A stretch of DNA of 64,000 nucleotides from M3007 sp964550795 (GCA_964550795.1 CAZKBH010000027.1:5460-69459), one strand, 5' to 3'; positions 8,590-17,891 are shown, counted from the stretch's first letter. The notes: generated from the letters alone by a model not told the origin. Translations and numbers: made by a program.

Positions 8590-10374
8590 TTAAAAAGGAA
8601 AAAACATCGGAATCAGAATACTCGCCAAAATCCAGAACAACAAATTAAGTGGCGCGCCAATTCTGAAAAAATCTTTGAATGCATAATTACCCGCCGCGTA
8701 CACCATCGTATTGGTTTGATATCCGATCGGCGTCATGAAACTGGCCGAAGCGGCAAACGTGATGGCCATGAGGAAGGGCTTGGGCGAAACACCCATTGAA
8801 ACAGCCAATGCAATCACGATCGGGGCCAGCAGTACCACCGTAGCATTGTTCGACATCGCCTCGGTAAGCAAGGTCGTGACAAGGTATATGATGCTTAGCA
8901 TGATCCATGGACCGATGGCACCCCCAAGCAGGTAAATCTGATTGGCCAATAATTTGGCGGCCCCGGTTTTTTCCAGCGCAGCACCCAAACTGAGCGAACC
9001 CGCCAATAAAATAATGACTTTCCAGCTAATGCTTCGAAACGCTTCTTCTGGGGTGACGACCTTGGTGAGTACCAATGCCAAACAGCCGCCCAAAGCTGCT
9101 GTAACTATCGGCATGATCCCCAAAGAGGCTACCACGATGACCGAAATGATGGTAATGGCCGCTACCAGCGCATTTTTTTTAGAATAATCAGCCTGCTCCG
9201 TATGGTTGATGACGAACATATCCGGGAAATTCTTCTGCAAGGACTCAGATTTGTCTTTGTGGGAACCCAATAGCAGGCAATCGCCAGCTTCGAGTTTCCA
9301 ATCACCAATTCTTTTATGTTGTTGGGCTTTTCGGCCATGTACCCCGAGGAAATAGGCGCCGCCAAACCGCGCTTCAAAGTCTATTTCCTCCAAATAAACT
9401 CCGGCTAGATCGGAATTGGGTAGCACCACCACCTCGTGCAGGACAAACTCACCAATGATCTGTTTAGAAGTTGGGTTGTTTGGCAGTGGTTGAACCAGCA
9501 CCCGGTCTCGGGCCTGGAGTTTTCGGATTTTATCCAAATCACCCTTCACTTTGAGGGTGTCATTGGCTTCGAGGACAAAATCATCGGTAGGAGAAGAGAA
9601 GTGAATTTCGCCCCTTTGTACGGCAATGATTTCGACTTTAAGGTCTTTAGTTAAAGGGGATGTTTTGATCGTTTTGCCAACGGAGGGCGCACCTTCCTGC
9701 AACACGACATTGGTCAAATAATCTCCCAGATTGTACTTTTCCGTGAAGGTGTTGGGCTTTGTGTGGTCCGGTAAAAGGCGCAGTCCAATCAGCAAGAGGT
9801 ATAAAAAACCTGCTAACAAAAACACCAGACCCAATTTTGTCATCTCGAACATTCCGAAGGCTCCCAGTCCGGCAGCAGCGGAGTATTCGCTCGCCAGAAT
9901 GTTGGTTGACGTGCCGATGAGGGTACATACCCCACCAAACATGGAGGCAAACGAAAGCGGAATGAGCAATTTTTCAGGGCTGATCTGGATGGCGCGCGCG
10001 CAGGACAACACGACGGGAATAAAAAGCGCCACTACGGGGGTATTGTTGATAAATGCCGACAAAAACGCCACCGAAACAAGCATACTTATGATTCCCAGCC
10101 AGTAGTTTTTCCGAAAAAGTTTTTCCAAAAACGCTGAAACCGGACTCAGGGCCCCACTTTTTTCGATGCCAGCACTGATGACAAACATAGCCGCCACCGT
10201 GGCCAAGGCCGTATTACTAAAACCAGCAAGCCCTTCCTGGGGACTTAAAATACCACTGAGCACCAAACTGGCGATGATAATCATGGCGGTCACGTCAATG
10301 GCCACCAATTCCGTCATGAATAAAATAACTGCCCCGATCAGGATGCAAATGGTAATTATGATATCGGCACTCAT
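8590..10374 (-). CDS. SLC13/DASS family transporter with two RCK_C domains
   Basis: A 594-residue inner-membrane sodium-coupled anion transporter. About five membrane spans (1-205) include the substrate motifs NNTPVV (111-116) and GTSTN (154-158). Two cytoplasmic RCK_C (TrkA-C) regulatory domains follow (about 215-295 and 305-385), then a second membrane half (400-594) with SNNATVVLLAP and TPIGYQTNTM, the pseudo-symmetric counterpart. Members of this architecture carry sulfate, dicarboxylates or other anions; the substrate cannot be decided from sequence. It stands alone between a convergent gene and a 323-bp spacer. Confidence 0.9.
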   Translation of the reverse strand: MSADIIITICILIGAVILFMTELVAIDVTAMIIIASLVLSGILSPQEGLAGFSNTALATVAAMFVISAGIEKSGALSPVSAFLEKLFRKNYWLGIISMLVSVAFLSAFINNTPVVALFIPVVLSCARAIQISPEKLLIPLSFASMFGGVCTLIGTSTNILASEYSAAAGLGAFGMFEMTKLGLVFLLAGFLYLLLIGLRLLPDHTKPNTFTEKYNLGDYLTNVVLQEGAPSVGKTIKTSPLTKDLKVEIIAVQRGEIHFSSPTDDFVLEANDTLKVKGDLDKIRKLQARDRVLVQPLPNNPTSKQIIGEFVLHEVVVLPNSDLAGVYLEEIDFEARFGGAYFLGVHGRKAQQHKRIGDWKLEAGDCLLLGSHKDKSESLQKNFPDMFVINHTEQADYSKKNALVAAITIISVIVVASLGIMPIVTAALGGCLALVLTKVVTPEEAFRSISWKVIILLAGSLSLGAALEKTGAAKLLANQIYLLGGAIGPWIMLSIIYLVTTLLTEAMSNNATVVLLAPIVIALAVSMGVSPKPFLMAITFAASASFMTPIGYQTNTMVYAAGNYAFKDFFRIGAPLNLLFWILASILIPMFFPF

Positions 10375-10580
10375 GGGAGGAATTTTGGATGGGAAGAACG
10401 TGAAACGGGTTCAGCGCTTACGCGCGCTGCGAGCTTTCAATCGGTAAAGATAGCATCCGCATCTGCCTTGTTGATTAGCGCTGTGCCATACCCCCCTATT
10501 TTGATGCATAAGGGATCATATTTCAACCAATTTAGGTCAACAAGAGGAACGAGTGCGCAGGGATGGTGCACGGCTGGCGT

Positions 10581-10682
10581 TGGCGCACGGCTCTGCCGGG
10601 TGCCAACTATTTTGTCGGTTCTACCGACCATCTTGTCGGCAGAGCCGACCGAATAATAGGCACCCGGCAGAGCCGTGCGCCA
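10581..10682. repeat. Nested, cloverleaf-like inverted repeat
   Basis: Perfect 24-base arms (10581-10604 and 10659-10682) enclose two further hairpins: GTCGGT-TCT-ACCGAC (10614-10628) and GTCGGC-AGA-GCCGAC (10635-10649). The element lies in the 323-bp spacer 10375-10697, 15 bases after the stop of the lipoprotein gene (minus strand). It may end that transcript. I recognise nothing else in this spacer. Confidence 0.8.
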
Positions 10683-10697
10683 GCAAAACAACTTATA

Positions 10698-11087
10698 CTA
10701 CTCCGCGATGTACAAAATAGTGTCCAAAACCGGCTTCTCAGAGAGCGAGATGTTTACCTGCATGCTCCCATACACTTCGTGCGGGAAATACAAACTATCG
10801 TACCCGAAGGCGATCAACCAGTGCCGCCCCTCGGGCACGGGTTCGATGCAGCCGCGAGCGTCTGCACCTGTCTTGAACGAGGCATCAAAAAAAGAGGGTG
10901 GTTTGTCGTAACCAGGGAAAGAATCGGTGTTGTATTTTAGGTAGACCGTGGCGTCCGGGATGATCCAGGTGTGGTGTTGGGTGCGGACGCAAATTTTGGT
11001 TGGCAGCGGGATTTCCTCCGGGAGGGCCGGACGGCAGGCCATTTGGGCCATTAAAATACTGAAAATCAGGAGCGTATATTTTTTCAT
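10698..11087 (-). CDS. Putative lipoprotein of unknown function
   Basis: A 129-residue protein with a lipoprotein signal peptide (MKKYTLLIFSILMAQMAC, lipobox at Cys18). The rest resembles a small beta-sandwich: ICVRTQHHTWIIPDATVYLKYN and a late YDSLYFPHEVYGSMQVNISL, as in carboxypeptidase-regulatory or SpaA-like folds. No active-site motif is seen. It is probably anchored in the cell envelope. It is followed by the cloverleaf-like inverted repeat and preceded by the hairpin at 11109-11141. Confidence 0.75.
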   Translation of the reverse strand: MKKYTLLIFSILMAQMACRPALPEEIPLPTKICVRTQHHTWIIPDATVYLKYNTDSFPGYDKPPSFFDASFKTGADARGCIEPVPEGRHWLIAFGYDSLYFPHEVYGSMQVNISLSEKPVLDTILYIAE

Positions 11088-11108
11088 GGGCTTGGCGAAG
11101 CATTAGAA

Positions 11109-11141
11109 AAGTGTGGCACACCTTTGAGGTGTGCCACACTT
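11109..11141. repeat. Hairpin of the GTGTGGCACACC family
   Basis: Perfect 15-base arms (11109-11123, 11127-11141) around TTG, in the 297-bp spacer between the divergent lipoprotein and fbp genes, so it is not an obvious terminator for either. The rest of this spacer is AT-rich and contains AATCATAGT-type words at 11300-11330 and the fbp -7 box. Confidence 0.75.
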
Positions 11142-11339
11142 GCACTAACAAATGTGCGGGAAATAGTGCTCATTCATTGTCATAAAAAGGACAATTTTCG
11201 CAAAGCGATAAAACCTTGCTGGTGGACCGTAAAGCCAACACAAAGTGGTTTTGAACATAGAAAGATCATTGTCATCTAAAAATCATGCATTTATGTCACT
11301 CAAATCATTTAAATCACAAGAATCATAGTATTAACTTGC

Positions 11340-11347
11340 TACTTTTG
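11340..11347 (+). promoter_or_regulatory. Bacteroidota -7 box of fbp (TACTTTTG)
   Basis: TACTTTTG matches TAnnTTTG, 37 bases before the fbp start codon. Confidence 0.55.
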
Positions 11348-11384
11348 AGCCGCCTTTTTCCACAAAACTTGCACTAACCGACGT

Positions 11385-12485
11385 ATGGCCACCACCACAA
11401 AAAAAGCCGCCGCCTCTTCCGTGATCACCGAACCCTACATTGGAATCTCGGATCCAGCCGATTTGAGCACGATTCCGAGCAACCGAATCGTCACCCTCGA
11501 TGAATTTATTCTCCGTTCTGAAAAAGATTTCGACTACGCCACGGGCGAACTCACGGGACTACTGCGCGACATCGGCGTGGCAGCTAAAATCATCAATCGG
11601 GAAGTAAACAAAGCAGGATTGGTCAACATCCTGGGCGTGGCCGACGGTGGTGAAAACCAAAGCGGCGATACCCAACAAAAACTCGATGTGTACGCCAACG
11701 AACGCCTCATCGAATGCCTGCAAAACTCCGGGGAATGCTGTGCCATCGCCTCGGAAGAAAACGACGATATCATCCACGTGCCGCAGGTGGGCTCCAAACA
11801 AAGCCACTACATTGTGATGTTCGATCCCCTCGATGGATCGTCCAATATTGATGTAAACATGTCGGTGGGAACTATTTTTGCCATTTACCGCCGCAAAAGT
11901 GACGCGAGTGGCCCGGCAACGAAAGAAGATTTTTTGCAATCTGGTGCCAAACAGGTAGCCGCCGGTTATGTCCTTTACGGAACCTCTACCATGCTGGTGT
12001 ACACCACCGGCCGCGGCGTCAATGGCTTTACCCTTGATCCGAGTATCGGGGAGTTTTGCCTGAGTCACCGCAACATGCGCATTCCTGAAAATAGCCAGAC
12101 GTATTCGGTTAACCAGGGCTATTACTCCAAGTTTGACCTTGAAATGCGCCGTTACATTGACCATTGCTCTGACCAAAACTATGGTCTGCGCTACATCGGC
12201 AGCATGGTCAGCGATGTACACCGCATCCTGATTCAGGGCGGGATTTTCCTGTATCCCAGCACCCGCAAGTACCCCAAAGGCAAGCTACGGCTGCTCTACG
12301 AATGCAATCCGCTGGCCCTCCTCGTAGAACAAGCCGGTGGCAAGGCTTTGAACACGCACCTCAAACGTATTCTCGATGTTGCGCCCACTGAATTGCACCA
12401 GCGTTGCACCATTGCCATCGGCTCGCCAGACATGGTGGATGAGTTGAAAGCATTTATCGAGCGGTATTCTGCCTTGCCTTTGTAA
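11385..12485 (+). CDS. fbp: Fructose-1,6-bisphosphatase, class 1
   Basis: A 366-residue cytoplasmic enzyme that hydrolyses fructose 1,6-bisphosphate to fructose 6-phosphate in gluconeogenesis. Diagnostic motifs are EEND (124-127) and DPLDGSSNIDVN (147-158) for the metal-binding active site, the LRYIGSMVSDVHRIL segment, and the C-terminal KLRLLYECNPLALLVEQAGG substrate-binding block. The N-terminal 25 residues are extra compared with the core and low in complexity. It has its own -7 box at 11340 and converges on the esterase gene. Confidence 0.96.
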   Translation: MATTTKKAAASSVITEPYIGISDPADLSTIPSNRIVTLDEFILRSEKDFDYATGELTGLLRDIGVAAKIINREVNKAGLVNILGVADGGENQSGDTQQKLDVYANERLIECLQNSGECCAIASEENDDIIHVPQVGSKQSHYIVMFDPLDGSSNIDVNMSVGTIFAIYRRKSDASGPATKEDFLQSGAKQVAAGYVLYGTSTMLVYTTGRGVNGFTLDPSIGEFCLSHRNMRIPENSQTYSVNQGYYSKFDLEMRRYIDHCSDQNYGLRYIGSMVSDVHRILIQGGIFLYPSTRKYPKGKLRLLYECNPLALLVEQAGGKALNTHLKRILDVAPTELHQRCTIAIGSPDMVDELKAFIERYSALPL

Positions 12486-12496
12486 GGGCGTTAGAT

Positions 12497-13351
12497 CTAT
12501 TTGACCGGCAGAGCCCAGCGCAGAAAATCGGGCATGGCTTCGCCCCAGGTGCGGGGTTCGTGTCTGCCATCTTTTATTTCCAGATAACGGAGGTTTTTGT
12601 CCGGAATCCCTTTGTCGCGAAGTGCGCGGAGGAGATCCAGGGTGTCGTCTATGGAATCAATGATGCCGTTGTTGTTTCGGTCGTCTTCTTCGTCGAGGGT
12701 GCCACATTGGAACCAAAAACGCTGATTTTTGTCAATTTTGACGGTTTTTTGCACAATTTCGTGCATAATTCGGTCTGCATCGGGGTCATCCGGAATTACA
12801 TCTGTGGAACGCCACCACAAAGCGCCGGAGAAAATACCCGCCGCGCCGAACACTTCCGGGTGCGCCCAAACAATATCCATCGCCGACAAGCCTCCGAGCG
12901 AGAACCCTGCGAAAATGGTGTCTTTTGGCCGCTGGGAGCACTTGAACTGGCTGCGGAAATGCGGCAAAAATTCTTCCAAAATAAATTGGGTGTACTGCGG
13001 AGCCAAGTCGCCCCGGCCTTTGTAATCAGTTTGTTGGACGGTGCCATATTCCCGTATTCGACGGGCGTTGCAGTGAATTCCGACGGCCAAAAAAGGTGGG
13101 TTTTGGGAATCTGCGAACCAGTTTTCCAGCAAGGCTAAAAAATCCATGCGGGGCAAATCCTGACCATCATTGAACAGCACAAGCGGGATTTTCGCAGCTT
13201 TTTGAGGCTGATAACCGGGCGGTAAATAGACATCGTACGAGACATCTCGTGCCAGCAGCGTGGACTGCATTTGGCAATGATGCACCGCAGGCTCGGATTC
13301 AGAATGGGCATTGCCGAAGAGTACGGCGACCGTCTTTTTTAGAAAATTCAT
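12497..13351 (-). CDS. Esterase of the enterochelin esterase/esterase D type
   Basis: A 284-residue alpha/beta-hydrolase. The nucleophile elbow is GFSLGG with Ser151. The segments DVYLPPGYQ, PLVLFNDGQD and DGRHEPRTWGEAMPDFLRWA (candidate catalytic His near 269) match the putative-esterase family that includes Fes and S-formylglutathione hydrolase-like enzymes. A loop DEEDDRNNNGIIDSIDDT resembles a calcium-binding acidic insertion. The N-terminus is weakly hydrophobic, so export is uncertain. A terminator hairpin precedes it at 13363-13395. The substrate is unknown. Confidence 0.82.
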   Translation of the reverse strand: MNFLKKTVAVLFGNAHSESEPAVHHCQMQSTLLARDVSYDVYLPPGYQPQKAAKIPLVLFNDGQDLPRMDFLALLENWFADSQNPPFLAVGIHCNARRIREYGTVQQTDYKGRGDLAPQYTQFILEEFLPHFRSQFKCSQRPKDTIFAGFSLGGLSAMDIVWAHPEVFGAAGIFSGALWWRSTDVIPDDPDADRIMHEIVQKTVKIDKNQRFWFQCGTLDEEDDRNNNGIIDSIDDTLDLLRALRDKGIPDKNLRYLEIKDGRHEPRTWGEAMPDFLRWALPVK

Positions 13352-13362
13352 ATTAAAATCAA

Positions 13363-13395
13363 ACCCGCCCTACGAACATCGGTCGTAGGGCGGGT
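13363..13395 (-). terminator. Hairpin terminator after the M28 peptidase gene
   Basis: Arms of 13 bases (13363-13375 and 13383-13395) with a 7-base loop. On the minus strand TTTGATTTT follows. It lies between the peptidase stop (13419) and the esterase start (13351). Confidence 0.7.
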
Positions 13396-13418
13396 GGGCG
13401 CGTAGGATGGCATCGGGC

Positions 13419-15086
13419 CTATTTGTCGGTATCCGATTTCTTCTTGTCTTGCTTTACGTTTGGTGCGAGCCGATCCGGGCGGTTGGCGGTTTCCCAGGCC
13501 ACGTAGAACGCGAGTTGGGCGCGTTTGGCCAATACATCGTAATTGAGTTTGTCGGGGGTATCGGTTGGGCGGTGGTAGTCGGGATGGGTACCGTTGAAAT
13601 AGAAAATGGAAGGAATGCCTTTTTCGGCAAAATTGTAGTGGTCCGAGCGCTCGTAGTAACGATTTGGGTCGTCTTTGGCGTTGAATTTGTAATCCAGCTC
13701 CAGTTTGGTGTGTTCGGAATTAACCAGCTCGTTGATGTCGTGAAGGTGCGTGCTGATGCGGTCGGAGCCAATTACGTAGATGTAATTCGGGTTTTCAGCA
13801 TGCGGCTGATCCACCCGGCCAATCATGTCAATATTGATGTCCACCACGGTTTTATCAAGCGGGAAAAGCGGGAATTCCGTGTAGTATTTGGAGCCCAGCA
13901 ACCCTTTTTCTTCCCCGCTGACGAGCATACAAACCACGGTTCTCTTCGGTCCAGCGCCCTTTTTCTTGGCTTCTGCGAACGCTTTTGCAATTTCAATAAC
14001 CCCGGCAGTGCCAGAGGCGTTGTCGTCGGCACCGTAATAAATCACGGTACTGTCGGGCGATCCGAGGTGGTCGTAGTGGGCGGTGACGAATACAAACTCT
14101 TTTTTGAGTTTTTCGTCGGAACCTTCGATGACGGCCAGTACATTGGAGCCTTCCAGTGATTTGCTTTCTTTATCGAGTCGAAGCTCAATTTTAGACTTTA
14201 CTTTGATGGGTTTGAACTTATCTCCTTCACGCAAATCCTCCAATTCGTTTTCAACTTTATTGGATTTTCCGCCCAAAATCGCTTTGGCCAGGGCTGGGGA
14301 AACAAAGGCACTTGGAATGAAGTCGTTGGCAATTGCGCCCGGGTCCGAACCGACCGGTCTCCAGCCGTAAGTGGCAATTTCTTTACGGTTTTTCTTCAGG
14401 CTTTCTTCAAAATTTGGGTCAATGATAAACACCGCAGTGGCCCCTTTTTGCTTGGCCAAACGCACTTTTTTGCGCCAGTCAATGCTCCAGTTGGAACGAA
14501 ATTCTTGGCCGGTAATCAGGGATTTTCCCGCGGTGTTCATAGGTTCGCCGTCGTAAAAAATAACGGCTTTACCGGCCACCTCTGCTTTGCCGTAGTCGTT
14601 GTATTTTTCGTCTTCAATCCCGTAGCCGACAAACATCACCTCTTTGATTTCAGTGAGGGGTATATCGGGGCTAAACACCGGGAAAACATAAAAATCGGTG
14701 CGATTGCGGAATTCCTGATCGCCCACTTTGATGCCGACATCTTTCCAGGTACTGCTTTGAAGCATTATTTTTTGGAAAAAACCTTTGTCGCCTTTGGGCG
14801 GTAAGCCTGCATCTTTGAATTGTTTTGCGATAAAATCAGCCGCAATTCGCTGGCCTTCTTGGCCGGTTTCACGGCCCTGCATGGAGTCGGAAGCCAGTGC
14901 ATAGACCAGTGATTTTAGTCCCTCCGCCTTGATTCCCGCAGCGAAAGCAGTGCCGTCGTTGTCGAGTTTGTAGTTTCGGAAAGGCTGTGGTCGTTTTTGA
15001 CCGGTATAAATCAGTGGTTTTGGGTCTGATTGTGCCGTAAGCATGAAAGCTGGCAACAAGAGCAGCGTGAGCAATTTAAATTTCAT
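13419..15086 (-). CDS. M28 family zinc metallopeptidase with PA domain
   Basis: A 555-residue exported aminopeptidase-like enzyme. A signal peptide (MKFKLLTLLLLPAFMLTAQ) is followed by an inserted protease-associated (PA) region (about 130-290). The dinuclear zinc peptidase core carries VTAHYDHLG (His337), GADDNASGTAGV (Asp354), SGEEKGLLGS (Glu392/393), INIDMIGRVD (Asp420) and a late histidine in FYFNGTHPDYH. All ligand positions expected for M28 are present. The ATG at 15086 begins the signal peptide; the frame extends 8 codons further upstream. The lysine-rich C-terminus has no T9SS domain, so it is probably periplasmic. Confidence 0.92.
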   Translation of the reverse strand: MKFKLLTLLLLPAFMLTAQSDPKPLIYTGQKRPQPFRNYKLDNDGTAFAAGIKAEGLKSLVYALASDSMQGRETGQEGQRIAADFIAKQFKDAGLPPKGDKGFFQKIMLQSSTWKDVGIKVGDQEFRNRTDFYVFPVFSPDIPLTEIKEVMFVGYGIEDEKYNDYGKAEVAGKAVIFYDGEPMNTAGKSLITGQEFRSNWSIDWRKKVRLAKQKGATAVFIIDPNFEESLKKNRKEIATYGWRPVGSDPGAIANDFIPSAFVSPALAKAILGGKSNKVENELEDLREGDKFKPIKVKSKIELRLDKESKSLEGSNVLAVIEGSDEKLKKEFVFVTAHYDHLGSPDSTVIYYGADDNASGTAGVIEIAKAFAEAKKKGAGPKRTVVCMLVSGEEKGLLGSKYYTEFPLFPLDKTVVDINIDMIGRVDQPHAENPNYIYVIGSDRISTHLHDINELVNSEHTKLELDYKFNAKDDPNRYYERSDHYNFAEKGIPSIFYFNGTHPDYHRPTDTPDKLNYDVLAKRAQLAFYVAWETANRPDRLAPNVKQDKKKSDTDK

Positions 15087-15320
15087 ATTCAAGTATTTCA
15101 AATTAATCAACCTTGGGTATTTTACCCGTCGAAGGCCAACGTCAAAAGTCCAAAGTCTGATGCTTTTTAAAAAAGGTTTTCGCGCAACGGGTGCCGTTTT
15201 GCCCTAAAGAACAAAAAAGATGCCCAAGTTGCGCAAAGGGGGAGGCAAATATCCTGCTTTGCGTGGTAGTGAAGGGAAAAGGATTTGTTTTTCTAACGTT
15301 AAGCCAATTATTCCGGTTGC

Positions 15321-15328
15321 TAACTTTG
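15321..15328 (+). promoter_or_regulatory. Bacteroidota -7 box (TAACTTTG)
   Basis: A full TAnnTTTG match 18 bases before the ATG at 15347. It argues against the longer frame that opens at 15191. Confidence 0.6.
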
Positions 15329-15346
15329 TGGTCAAAAATTACCGCG

Positions 15347-15775
15347 ATGCCCTACATTTTTCAAATTCTGAACGAGAAGCCTCAAATGCTACCACATTAT
15401 TCGCTCATTCGGCAACTGAGCCCGGGCGTTTCTGAAGAAAATTACGCCCATTTGCTCGATGATATGCTGGCGCATGGCTACCGGATGGTGGCTGTGTGGG
15501 ACGGGGAGATTTGTGTGGGTATTTCAGGTATTTGGGTCGCGACCAAAATTTACAGTGGCCGCTATTTGGAAATGGACAATGTGGTCGTGGCTGACACCCA
15601 TCGCTCTCAGGGAATTGGCAAGTTGCTCACTGATTTTGTGGAAAAACTGGCGATTTCAGAAGGCTGCGAAACCATCATGCTCGACGCTTATTTGGAAAAT
15701 GAAAAAGCCCATGCTTTTTACGAGCGGGAAGGCTTCACGAAGCGGGGATATCACTTTTTGAAACGGCTAAACTGA
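15347..15775 (+). CDS. GNAT family N-acetyltransferase
   Basis: A 142-residue acetyl-CoA-dependent acyltransferase. The acetyl-CoA-binding motif A reads VVVADTHRSQGIGKLL, with the Q/RxxGxG/A pyrophosphate loop. LDAYLENEKAHAFYEREGFTKRGYHF is the usual motif B end. The ATG at 15347 fits both the start of the domain (MPYIFQILNEK) and the -7 box at 15321; the open frame runs back to 15191 without family-like sequence. The acceptor substrate is unknown. Confidence 0.87.
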   Translation: MPYIFQILNEKPQMLPHYSLIRQLSPGVSEENYAHLLDDMLAHGYRMVAVWDGEICVGISGIWVATKIYSGRYLEMDNVVVADTHRSQGIGKLLTDFVEKLAISEGCETIMLDAYLENEKAHAFYEREGFTKRGYHFLKRLN

Positions 15776-15814
15776 GACCGAATTAATTGATATTGAAACT
15801 CGGTCTGGGCATAA

Positions 15815-17353
15815 TCACCGAAGCACATTTTCCAACACCACAAATGGCAAAGCGCCCTTGACCCAGCCCTGCACCTCGCCCTTATCGGGTACTACTTCAA
15901 ACGTGAGCGGCCCCAAAACAAGGTCCAAATCTCCATCTTTGTCCAAATCGCCCACATCCATCACCATCCAACGACCGTCTCGAACCTCCTCAAAAGTGCT
16001 GGCAACAAATCTAAACTCATTTTTAGCTTGATTGTCGAGTAGCACAAAGGCGTTGTTAGCAGCCTGTTGGAAGTCGGGGAAAAAGGCAATGGCCGCTAAA
16101 TCAAGGTCGCCATCCTGGTCAAAATCAGCGGGAATGGCGTCATAAGCCCCATGCAATGGATAAAAAAAGCTTTCCACATATTGGCCTTTCCCATCGTTGG
16201 TGAAAATTCGGATGCCGTGATACGGTTTAAGAATGGGTTTGTAATCCGCATTGTCGCCGCAGGTGTACAGAATATCCTCCAGCCCATCCCCATTCATATC
16301 GGCAAGCCTGAATGCGCTTGAGCCGTACGTGGCCGGGAAACGCAGCACGGTTTCTTCCCGAAAACCTCCTTTTCCATCATTGATATAGCGGAAAATGCCC
16401 TCATCTCCTTGTCCAAATAAGGCCATCACGTCCGGGTGTCCGTCGGCATTAAAATCCCGGATATAGGAACGAATCGCACCTGCTCGTGGACGAAGTACGG
16501 ATTTTGTAAACGTGCCGTCCGGTTTTTGCTGCCAATAGCTTAGTCCTCCTGTCCATTTTGCAAACTCGCAAACCACGGCATCCATCAATCCGTCGCTGTT
16601 AAAATCTGCCCAGGCGCTGTGCACGGGTCGTTGCAAGCCTTGGAGGAGAATTTGCGCTTGGGGCTGATCATTGGGCATATAAATCACCATTCCGGAGGGC
16701 GCATCGGTTGGAGAAAAGGAGCCCATCATCGTGAGGTACATGCCTTTTTTGTCGGGTTGAACGTGCACGATGCCTTCGGCCAGGTTGGCGGCTTTTTCCA
16801 GGTTAAGCGCAGGATCCATCCAGTGAAGCCGTTTGCTATTGGCATCGCCGATCAACAAACCGCCTTGTTTCCGGAAGTGCACCAGCGTCGTGCTGGGCGG
16901 TGAAAGTTTGAGGTCAGGCTTACGGGTTTTAAAATTTTTCAGGCCGACTGTTGCGGATGCTTGAGCCGGGACAGACAAATTTTCTGGCGCGTTTTTCAAA
17001 TAAAAATCCTGGATTTTTTGCCAATCGCTGTCTTTAAGCAAGGGTTTTTCAGGGAATATGCCCCGGGCCTCTATCAATGCGCGCTCCGTTTTAGTACCCA
17101 ATAGTGCTGTTCGGATGGAATCGTGGGCGTAAATGCCCAACTGATGTCCCATTTGTGGCAAAACTGATTGCTGCCAAATCGCTTTGGGCAACAGCGCGGG
17201 TTCCGGATACAAATGGCAACTTGCGCAATACGTTTGGGCCAGCCGTTCCCCTTCTGTGGGATCGTGCTTTTCTGCATTTTTTCGTTTTACACTAAAAACG
17301 ACCAATAAACAGCATAAAATAAAGGCAAATAATGCGCTAATCCTTATTCGCAT
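15815..17353 (-). CDS. Secreted FG-GAP/VCBS repeat protein with N-terminal CXXCH heme motif
   Basis: A 512-residue exported protein. An N-terminal membrane anchor or signal (8-22) is followed by a c-type cytochrome-like segment with Cys43-Ala-Ser-Cys46-His47. The rest is a beta-propeller of FG-GAP/VCBS repeats, with at least five calcium-type motifs of the form DxNxDGxxD (DFNSDGLMD, DFNADGHPD, DMNGDGLED, DFDQDGDLD, DLDKDGDLD). A heme-linked propeller may be a periplasmic redox or sensing protein. It starts 4 bases after the stop of the CX4CH lipoprotein gene, so the two form an operon. Confidence 0.85.
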   Translation of the reverse strand: MRIRISALFAFILCCLLVVFSVKRKNAEKHDPTEGERLAQTYCASCHLYPEPALLPKAIWQQSVLPQMGHQLGIYAHDSIRTALLGTKTERALIEARGIFPEKPLLKDSDWQKIQDFYLKNAPENLSVPAQASATVGLKNFKTRKPDLKLSPPSTTLVHFRKQGGLLIGDANSKRLHWMDPALNLEKAANLAEGIVHVQPDKKGMYLTMMGSFSPTDAPSGMVIYMPNDQPQAQILLQGLQRPVHSAWADFNSDGLMDAVVCEFAKWTGGLSYWQQKPDGTFTKSVLRPRAGAIRSYIRDFNADGHPDVMALFGQGDEGIFRYINDGKGGFREETVLRFPATYGSSAFRLADMNGDGLEDILYTCGDNADYKPILKPYHGIRIFTNDGKGQYVESFFYPLHGAYDAIPADFDQDGDLDLAAIAFFPDFQQAANNAFVLLDNQAKNEFRFVASTFEEVRDGRWMVMDVGDLDKDGDLDLVLGPLTFEVVPDKGEVQGWVKGALPFVVLENVLR

Positions 17354-17357
17354 GGGT

Positions 17358-17891
17358 TCAATTGTTTTGGCTTCCCTGGTTAATCCAGGTTAATAAAAGT
17401 TGTTTCTCTGCGGCTGGCAAAGGGCCGTTGAGGGGCATCATGTCTGGAATGACAAAATCTTCAATTCTGGAAGCATGAGATGCTACCGAGGCATGGTCTT
17501 CAAAATTAGCTTGTTTGATTGAGTTTTGGTGGCAGCCTGAAAGCGCACAATATTGCACAATAATCGGCATGACTTCGTATCGAAAACTAATCACATCCTT
17601 CGGCAGACAATAAGCTTGAATGGCAGCATCTCGATAGGGCATGATGCATTCCGTTTGTGGGTTTTGTGGTTCGCGAAGAAAGACGGTATCCCCTTCCCAG
17701 GCCAAAAACCGATGCATAGCAGCAGGGGTAGCCGACACATCCACGAGGGTATTGGGTGGGTACCAGCCTGTTCCCGTGCCTTTTTCTACTTGAAGGTAGA
17801 AGCGATCCTCGTCATCGGAATTACAAGCCAGGACCAACAGGCTTGTGCTCAGGGCAATCAGGAACCGTAAGAAAGGCGGGTTTTTGCGCAT
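17358..17891 (-). CDS. Lipoprotein with CX4CH motif
   Basis: A 177-residue lipoprotein. The signal peptide ends at VLACNSD (Cys lipobox). An INVDG-like repeat region follows (ATPAAMHRFLAWEGDTVFLREPQNPQTECIMPYRDAAIQAYCLP, as in bacterial repeat domains). The C-terminal part has CALSGCH, a cytochrome-like Cys-x4-Cys-His motif, and a DMMPLNGPLPAAEKQLLLTWINQG ending typical of small planctomycete/Bacteroidota cytochrome-like domains with a late Met ligand. The ATG at 17891 opens the signal peptide. Operon with the FG-GAP protein downstream. Heme binding is inferred, not shown. Confidence 0.78.
   Translation of the reverse strand: MRKNPPFLRFLIALSTSLLVLACNSDDEDRFYLQVEKGTGTGWYPPNTLVDVSATPAAMHRFLAWEGDTVFLREPQNPQTECIMPYRDAAIQAYCLPKDVISFRYEVMPIIVQYCALSGCHQNSIKQANFEDHASVASHASRIEDFVIPDMMPLNGPLPAAEKQLLLTWINQGSQNN

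Noticed and set aside
13407..14159. Plus-strand frame of 250 codons opposite the M28 peptidase.
   Set aside because: Antisense to a peptidase whose zinc ligands are all present.
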